NCBI RefSeq assembly: GCF_049445795.1
Contig: NZ_JBMSDT010000003.1
Span: 62,001 to 126,000 of the forward strand
Source: Larkinella sp049445795
GTDB lineage: Bacteria > Bacteroidota > Bacteroidia > Cytophagales > Spirosomataceae
Length of the DNA stretch: 64,000 nucleotides
Direction: 5' to 3'
The notes under the pieces were generated by a model that saw only the letters and a program-made list of their open reading frames with translations, did not search any database and was not told the origin of the DNA. Position 1 is the first letter of the stretch, and the number at the start of each line of letters is the position of its first letter. Position numbers and translations under genes: made by a program. Positions 59,686 to 64,000 of this stretch are shown here, piece after piece.

Positions 59686-61328
59686 CCATGAAGGTTACAA
59701 AACCGGTTTTCTTTTTCTTCGTATTCAACGTACTCGTGCTGGCGGGGACCGTTCAGGCCCAGTGGCCCATCGGAATTCAGTTGTCGAGCATGAAGGGCAG
59801 TAAGGACATTCCGAGTATGATGGCCCAACTCCGGCAATGGGGCGTTACTGAACTGGAAGGCGGTTGGCCCCGCACCATGCCGGTGAAGGAATACCGCAGA
59901 CAAATGAAGGAAAACGGCCTGCGGATGGTGGGGATCGGGGCCGATTTCAAACAATTGCAAGACAGCGTGGCCCTTGTCGCCGACCGCGCCCGGCAGTTGG
60001 GGGCCGAGTACGTCGTTTGCTACTGGATTCCGCACGGGCAAACGTTTACCCTGGCCGATGCCGACAACGCCATTGCGGTTTTTACAAAGGCCGGGCGGTT
60101 TTTGCGGAAAAAAGGACTGACGCTCTGTTACCACAACCACGGTTATGAGTTTGTTCGACACGGCAGCGGAAACCTCTTCGACTACCTGGTTGAGCGAATG
60201 CCCGCCGAGGCCGTGCAGTTTGAATTGGATGTGATTTGGGCCAAAAACACGCGCCAAACCGCCCAGCCGCAGAACCCCACTGCCCTGCTCCGAAAGTATG
60301 CCGGACGGTTTCCGCTCGTGCACCTGAAAGACCGGCGGCCCGGCACGCCCTCCACCCTGGAAAACCCAGCCTTACGACCGCATCAGGTGGCGCTGGGACA
60401 GGGCGATATTGGCCTCAGCCGGTTTTTGCAGGAAGCCTGCCGGAGCGGGGTGAAGCACCTGTTTATCGAAGACGAATCCCTGAAACCGTTCGAGCAGATT
60501 CCGCAAAGCATTTCGTTTTTGCGGCAGTGGGAAGCGCACAAAGACGAAATTCGGCTGCTGGTGCGGGCCGACGATCTGGGCATGGCCCACAGCGCCAATC
60601 GCGCCTGTCTGGATGCATTGACCACCGGGATTGCCCGTTCGGCCGAGGTGATGGCCCCGACGGCCTGGCTGCCCGAAGCGCTGGGCGAACTGGCGAAGCA
60701 GCCGACAGCGGATGTGGGCGTCCACCTGACGCTGACGAGCGAATGGCCGGTGGTGAAGTGGCGTCCGCTAACCACCGCGCCCAGCCTGACGGATTCGGCA
60801 GGGTATTTTTTCCCGACCTGCTGGAAAGGAAACCCGGCCATGCCGTCTTTTCTGGACCATGAGCTGAATCTGCTCGAGGTCGAGCAGGAGTTGCGGGCGC
60901 AGATTGAGCGCGTTCGGCAGGCGCTGCCCCGGCAGGTGTCGCATCTATCGACGCATATGGCCTTCGACCGGGCGGACCCGCGTTTGCGCGAACTAGTCGA
61001 AAAACTCGCGGTCGAGTACGGACTACCCACGCTCGAACCGTCGATGGCCGAACCATTTCCGAAATTTGACGGCCAGCAGGCCACGGACCCCGCCGAACGG
61101 ACGAAAGCGTTTGCCGCAGCCCTCGAAAAACTGGAACCCGGCACGTATCTGCTCGTTACGCACCCGGCCTACCACACCGACGACATGAAACCGCTGGGCG
61201 AAAAAGAGTCGGTGGCTCTCAGCCGGAATGCCGATACGGCCATGTTGAAAAGCCCGGCGGTGCAGGCTGTGATCGCGAAAAAAGGCATTCAACTGGTCAA
61301 TTACCGCGACGTGCTGGGTGTAAAGTGA
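59682..61328 (+). CDS. fusion: sugar isomerase/epimerase-like TIM barrel + ChbG/YdjC deacetylase
   Basis: 548 residues from an ATG overlapping the sulfatase 4 stop. Signal peptide VTKPVFFFFVFNVLVLAGTVQAQ. Residues about 30-285 form a xylose-isomerase-like TIM barrel (WPIGIQLSSMKGSKDIPSMM, GVTELEGGW, LCYHNHGYEF, FELDVIWAKN, FPLVHLKDR). Residues about 290-548 form a ChbG/HpnK carbohydrate deacetylase: RADDLGMAHSANRACLDAL (D297/D298), VGVHLTLTSEWP (His ~347) and LSTHMAF. The linker is short, and both domains look intact. Together they suggest a periplasmic bifunctional enzyme acting on an N-acetylated keto- or amino sugar. Confidence 0.88.
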   Translation: MTMKVTKPVFFFFVFNVLVLAGTVQAQWPIGIQLSSMKGSKDIPSMMAQLRQWGVTELEGGWPRTMPVKEYRRQMKENGLRMVGIGADFKQLQDSVALVADRARQLGAEYVVCYWIPHGQTFTLADADNAIAVFTKAGRFLRKKGLTLCYHNHGYEFVRHGSGNLFDYLVERMPAEAVQFELDVIWAKNTRQTAQPQNPTALLRKYAGRFPLVHLKDRRPGTPSTLENPALRPHQVALGQGDIGLSRFLQEACRSGVKHLFIEDESLKPFEQIPQSISFLRQWEAHKDEIRLLVRADDLGMAHSANRACLDALTTGIARSAEVMAPTAWLPEALGELAKQPTADVGVHLTLTSEWPVVKWRPLTTAPSLTDSAGYFFPTCWKGNPAMPSFLDHELNLLEVEQELRAQIERVRQALPRQVSHLSTHMAFDRADPRLRELVEKLAVEYGLPTLEPSMAEPFPKFDGQQATDPAERTKAFAAALEKLEPGTYLLVTHPAYHTDDMKPLGEKESVALSRNADTAMLKSPAVQAVIAKKGIQLVNYRDVLGVK

Positions 61329-61483
61329 GTTAATAAACCCGGGTTTGAGTTCGAGAAAGCCTTGTAGAGCCATTTCTTGTTTCCATTCAAGACCGGGTTA
61401 TGCCGGTCTTTTGCTTTTTTTTGTGGTTACTGGTCGCCTTCCTACAGTCAAATTTTGTTTACCAGGAAACCAAGCTAATTCCT

Positions 61484-62839
61484 ATGCGCTTCACATCCGT
61501 CAACCCCTATACCCAAGAAAAGATCAAATCCTACCCGGTTTTAAGCACGCAATCGCTTGACCGGAAGCTCAAACAGGCCGACCGGGCATTTGCCGATTGG
61601 GCGGCCTTGTCGCTGGAAGAACGGATGGCATATTTCCGCAAGGTAGCGGCTCATCTGCGCAGCGAGAAGCAGCGGTACGGCGAACTGATCACGGCCGAAA
61701 TGGGCAAAACACTCAAGGAAGCAATGGCCGAAGTGGAAAAATGCGCCGTCGGCTGTGACTATTACCTCGAACATGCTCCCCGGTTTCTGGCGGATCTGAC
61801 GATCAAGACCGAGGCCCAAAAGAGTTTCGTGGCCTACCAGCCGCTGGGTACGGTGTTAGCCGTGATGCCCTGGAATTTTCCGTTCTGGCAAGTGTTCCGG
61901 TTTGCCATTCCGTCGCTGCTGGCCGGAAATGTGGGGGTGCTGAAGCACGCTACCAACGTCAGTGGCTGTTCGCTGGCGATTGAGCAGGTTTTCCGGTCCT
62001 GCGGTTTTCCGGAAGACGTTTTTCAATCGCTGCTGATGGAGTCAAAAACCGTCGAACACGTGTTGAAAGATGCCCGTGTGAAAGCCGTTACGCTAACCGG
62101 GAGCGAAAAAGCCGGAGCGTCGGTGGCGTCGATTGCCGGGAGCCAGATCAAGAAATCGGTGCTGGAACTGGGCGGGAGCGATGCGCTGATTGTGTTGGCC
62201 GACGCGGATCTGGCAAAAGCCGCCGAGGTAGCGGCTCACTCGCGGATGCAGAACGCCGGTCAAAGCTGCATTGCCGCCAAGCGGTTTATTATTGAAAAAA
62301 CCGTCAAACAAGAATTTACAGAGCGGGTTTTGAGTCACATTCAAGCGATTCAGCAGGGCGACCCGAGGGCCGAAGCGACCACGATGGGGCCGGTTGCCCG
62401 GCTGGATCTGGCCGATGAGATCGAGCGGCAATGCGCCGAAACCGTTCGACAGGGCGCGCGTCTGCTGCACGGCGGAAACCGGGACGGTTGTAATATACAG
62501 CCGATTTTGCTTGATAAGGTAAAACCGGGAATGACGGCCTTTCAGGAAGAAACCTTCGGGCCGCTGGCTGTCATCATCGAAGCGAAAGACGAACAGGACG
62601 CCATCAAACTCGCCAACCAGTCGAACTACGGCCTGGGCTCGGCACTCTGGACGCAGGACCGCGAGCGGGCCGACCGGCTGGCGCGGCAGATTCAGGCGGG
62701 GTCGGTGTTTGTCAATTCGCTGATGCGCTCCGATCCGCGTGTGCCGTTCGGGGGCGTCAAACTGTCGGGCTTTGGGCGGGAACTGGCCGAGGTCGGTATG
62801 AAGGAATTCCTGAACATTAAAACCGTCTGGATCGACTAA
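61484..62839 (+). CDS. NAD-dependent aldehyde dehydrogenase (succinate-semialdehyde type)
   Basis: 451 residues from MRFTSVNPYTQEK. VMPWNFPFWQVFRFAIPSLLAGN is the cofactor-binding region, LELGGSDALIVL holds the general-base Glu, and NAGQSCIAAKRFII holds the catalytic Cys. FGGVKLSGFGRELAEVGMKEFLNIKTVWI is the standard end. The upstream in-frame ATG at 61400 would add a hydrophobic 28-residue stretch and is unlikely. It follows the PUL by 155 bases and may use its products, but no operon link is visible. Confidence 0.93.
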   Translation: MRFTSVNPYTQEKIKSYPVLSTQSLDRKLKQADRAFADWAALSLEERMAYFRKVAAHLRSEKQRYGELITAEMGKTLKEAMAEVEKCAVGCDYYLEHAPRFLADLTIKTEAQKSFVAYQPLGTVLAVMPWNFPFWQVFRFAIPSLLAGNVGVLKHATNVSGCSLAIEQVFRSCGFPEDVFQSLLMESKTVEHVLKDARVKAVTLTGSEKAGASVASIAGSQIKKSVLELGGSDALIVLADADLAKAAEVAAHSRMQNAGQSCIAAKRFIIEKTVKQEFTERVLSHIQAIQQGDPRAEATTMGPVARLDLADEIERQCAETVRQGARLLHGGNRDGCNIQPILLDKVKPGMTAFQEETFGPLAVIIEAKDEQDAIKLANQSNYGLGSALWTQDRERADRLARQIQAGSVFVNSLMRSDPRVPFGGVKLSGFGRELAEVGMKEFLNIKTVWID

Positions 62840-62920
62840 CGTACCCACGGACTTTAGTCCGTGAGTTGCTATTTACTCAATGAGGTAGCTAACTCTCACG
62901 GACTAAAGTCCGTGGGTACG
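62840..62920. repeat. composite double-hairpin repeat (copy 3)
   Basis: Left arm 62840-62865 and right arm 62895-62920 are inverted copies containing CACGGACTTTAGTCCGTG. It begins directly after the aldehyde dehydrogenase TAA and ends 5 bases before the histidine kinase stop. Its central spacer, read on the opposite strand, is nearly the same as that of copy 1 (5794-5822), so the whole ~81-base unit is conserved. Confidence 0.9.
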
Positions 62921-62925
62921 GAACA

Positions 62926-64000
62926 CTAGACGGCGACTTCGACGACGGTGCCCCGGTCGGAGTAGATGCGGAAATGACCACCCAGTTCCTCGGCCCGTTT
63001 TTTCATGTTTTGTAGGCCGTAGTGGTTGTCGAACGAATCGTTCTGGAGGGATAAGCCGTTGCCGTTGTCGCTGACACTTAATTGGAATGTGCCGTCGGGT
63101 CGGGCGCTGAGCAACACCGTTACTTCGGTCGCCTGGGCGTGCTTCACGACGTTGTGCAGCGCTTCCTGCATAATTCGGAACATGTTCAGCGCCTGCACCG
63201 AGGTCAGCGGCTGAACCAACTGGCCTTCGGTTTGAATCGTAATCCGAAGCGGCTCCATCTGCTGAAAATACCGGCTGACGTAATGCGTAATGCGCTCTTC
63301 GAATTCCTCGAGCGTAAAGCTTTCCTGGTGAATGGCCCAGATCGTGTCGCGGAGCATTTTGATGGCTTCGCGCGTATAATCGACCACCGAACGGAGTTGC
63401 GCCGAGAGTTGGTAGGGGTTCGGAATAGGCTGTTTTTCGGTCTGTCGTCCGATTTGCTGTAAGCTGTTGACAATGAACGACAACTGAGCACCCACGTTGT
63501 CGTGCAGGTCGCGGGCGATGCGCTCCTTCTCCTGCAACGACTCATTTTTCAACTGCAACGCCTGTACTTCCGCTTCATACACCAGCCGTTGCTGCTCGTT
63601 GCGTTCGTCGTTCAGTTGCTCGTTGCGGTCGCGGATGAGTTTGTAGCGGTAGGCCAGGCCGAAGGTCAAAACCAGGACTTCAAACAGCGACGCCAGCGCG
63701 TAGTTCTCGTAGCTTTCCAGAAACGGATACGTCGGGATGACGGTCAGGTTGCAGAGGATAATCAGGAAATTTAGGGCATAAAACGGGCTGACGGCCACCA
63801 GATACAACCAGGCTTCTTTCACCCGATACCGCTGAATGAGGTTGATGATGATAAAGGCCCAGATTAGCGGCATCGGGAGCCAGTAAAAGAAAATAAACAG
63901 CCGCATGATAATCTGCTCGACGGCGGGCGGGACATACAAAATCCACTCGACCAGCAACGAAATCAGGCAAAATACCCCGCCGACCAGCGCAACGGTGGCC
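62926..64000 (-). CDS. sensor histidine kinase, LiaS/NarX type (5' end beyond window)
   Basis: At least 358 codons; the frame remains open past a TTG at 63957 to the window edge, so the N-terminus is missing. Several TM helices (FIFFYWLPMPLIWAFIIINLI, AWLYLVAVSPFYALNFLIIL) resemble the 7TMR-DISM type. RIARDLHDNVGAQLSFIVNSLQQ is the HisKA_3 phosphoacceptor region, and the HATPase_c carries VSDNGNGL and HYGLQNMKKRAEELGG. It probably has a NarL/FixJ-type response regulator elsewhere. Confidence 0.9.
   Translation of the reverse strand, partial: ATVALVGGVFCLISLLVEWILYVPPAVEQIIMRLFIFFYWLPMPLIWAFIIINLIQRYRVKEAWLYLVAVSPFYALNFLIILCNLTVIPTYPFLESYENYALASLFEVLVLTFGLAYRYKLIRDRNEQLNDERNEQQRLVYEAEVQALQLKNESLQEKERIARDLHDNVGAQLSFIVNSLQQIGRQTEKQPIPNPYQLSAQLRSVVDYTREAIKMLRDTIWAIHQESFTLEEFEERITHYVSRYFQQMEPLRITIQTEGQLVQPLTSVQALNMFRIMQEALHNVVKHAQATEVTVLLSARPDGTFQLSVSDNGNGLSLQNDSFDNHYGLQNMKKRAEELGGHFRIYSDRGTVVEVAV

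Noticed and set aside
1..64000. tRNA or rRNA genes
   Set aside because: No cloverleaf-like or rRNA-like segment was recognised on reading either strand; a tRNAscan run would settle it.

Overview
The window looks like chromosomal DNA of a GC-rich member of the Bacteroidota, most likely Cytophagales and probably the Spirosomaceae (Spirosoma/Larkinella-like). The evidence is direct: promoters of the TAnnTTTG type, a SusC/SusD pair with an ECF sigma/FecR pair, a type IX secretion C-terminal sorting domain, lipoprotein signals, a bacillithiol gene (bshC), DUF2480 and DUF4296 proteins and a BatA/DUF58 cluster. The genus is an inference. No rRNA, tRNA, CRISPR array or phage module was seen.

Layout. 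Positions 1-22,000 hold mostly housekeeping genes: a 5-formyl-THF cyclo-ligase fragment, bshC, a PadR regulator, a Tat-exported Gfo/Idh/MocA oxidoreductase, prfA, uvrB, an M61 peptidase, rpmH-rnpA, an S41 protease, tsaB, DUF2480, rnhB, a DUF58/BatD-like/BatA operon, hemG and a dolichol-phosphate-mannose-synthase-like glycosyltransferase. Positions 22,000-35,700 are mixed: a 1336-residue secreted S8 protease with a T9SS tail, an NmrA-like/AraC pair, a DinB protein, a strikingly AT-rich two-gene island (HTH-ImmA/IrrE protease plus DUF4411 PIN protein, a probable toxin-antitoxin pair), gcvT, comB and acpP. Positions 35,772-40,530 hold an EmrAB-TolC-type efflux operon divergent from a MarR regulator. 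The adaptor gene has an in-frame TAG, and a clear operator lies over its promoter.

Positions 40,542-61,328 form a polysaccharide-utilisation locus: ECF sigma factor, FecR anti-sigma, SusC with STN domain, SusD, a frameshifted GMC oxidoreductase, three back-to-back overlapping sulfatases, a GH78-like glycosidase, an MFS sugar-acid-type transporter, a fourth sulfatase, and a fusion of a sugar isomerase/epimerase-like TIM barrel with a ChbG/YdjC deacetylase. The likely flow is signal and uptake through SusCD, desulfation and debranching in the periplasm, oxidation/isomerisation/deacetylation of the products, and import by the MFS carrier. The substrate is probably a sulfated, partly N-substituted and deoxy-sugar-bearing glycan. 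An aldehyde dehydrogenase and a 5'-truncated sensor kinase close the window.

Gene ends are packed with dispersed palindromic repeats of several families. The best is a composite double-hairpin element built on CACGGACTTTAGTCCGTG, with paired copies at 5767, 34384 and 62840 and degenerate ones at 13859 and 14404. It sits directly on or next to stop codons, and at two sites the central spacer is also conserved. Other families include CTGACAG hairpins, GTTTATAG palindromes, heptamer TTCACTC/TTAAGAG tracts and a G-rich perfect palindrome. One repeat block even appears to encode the signal peptide of the BatD-like protein.
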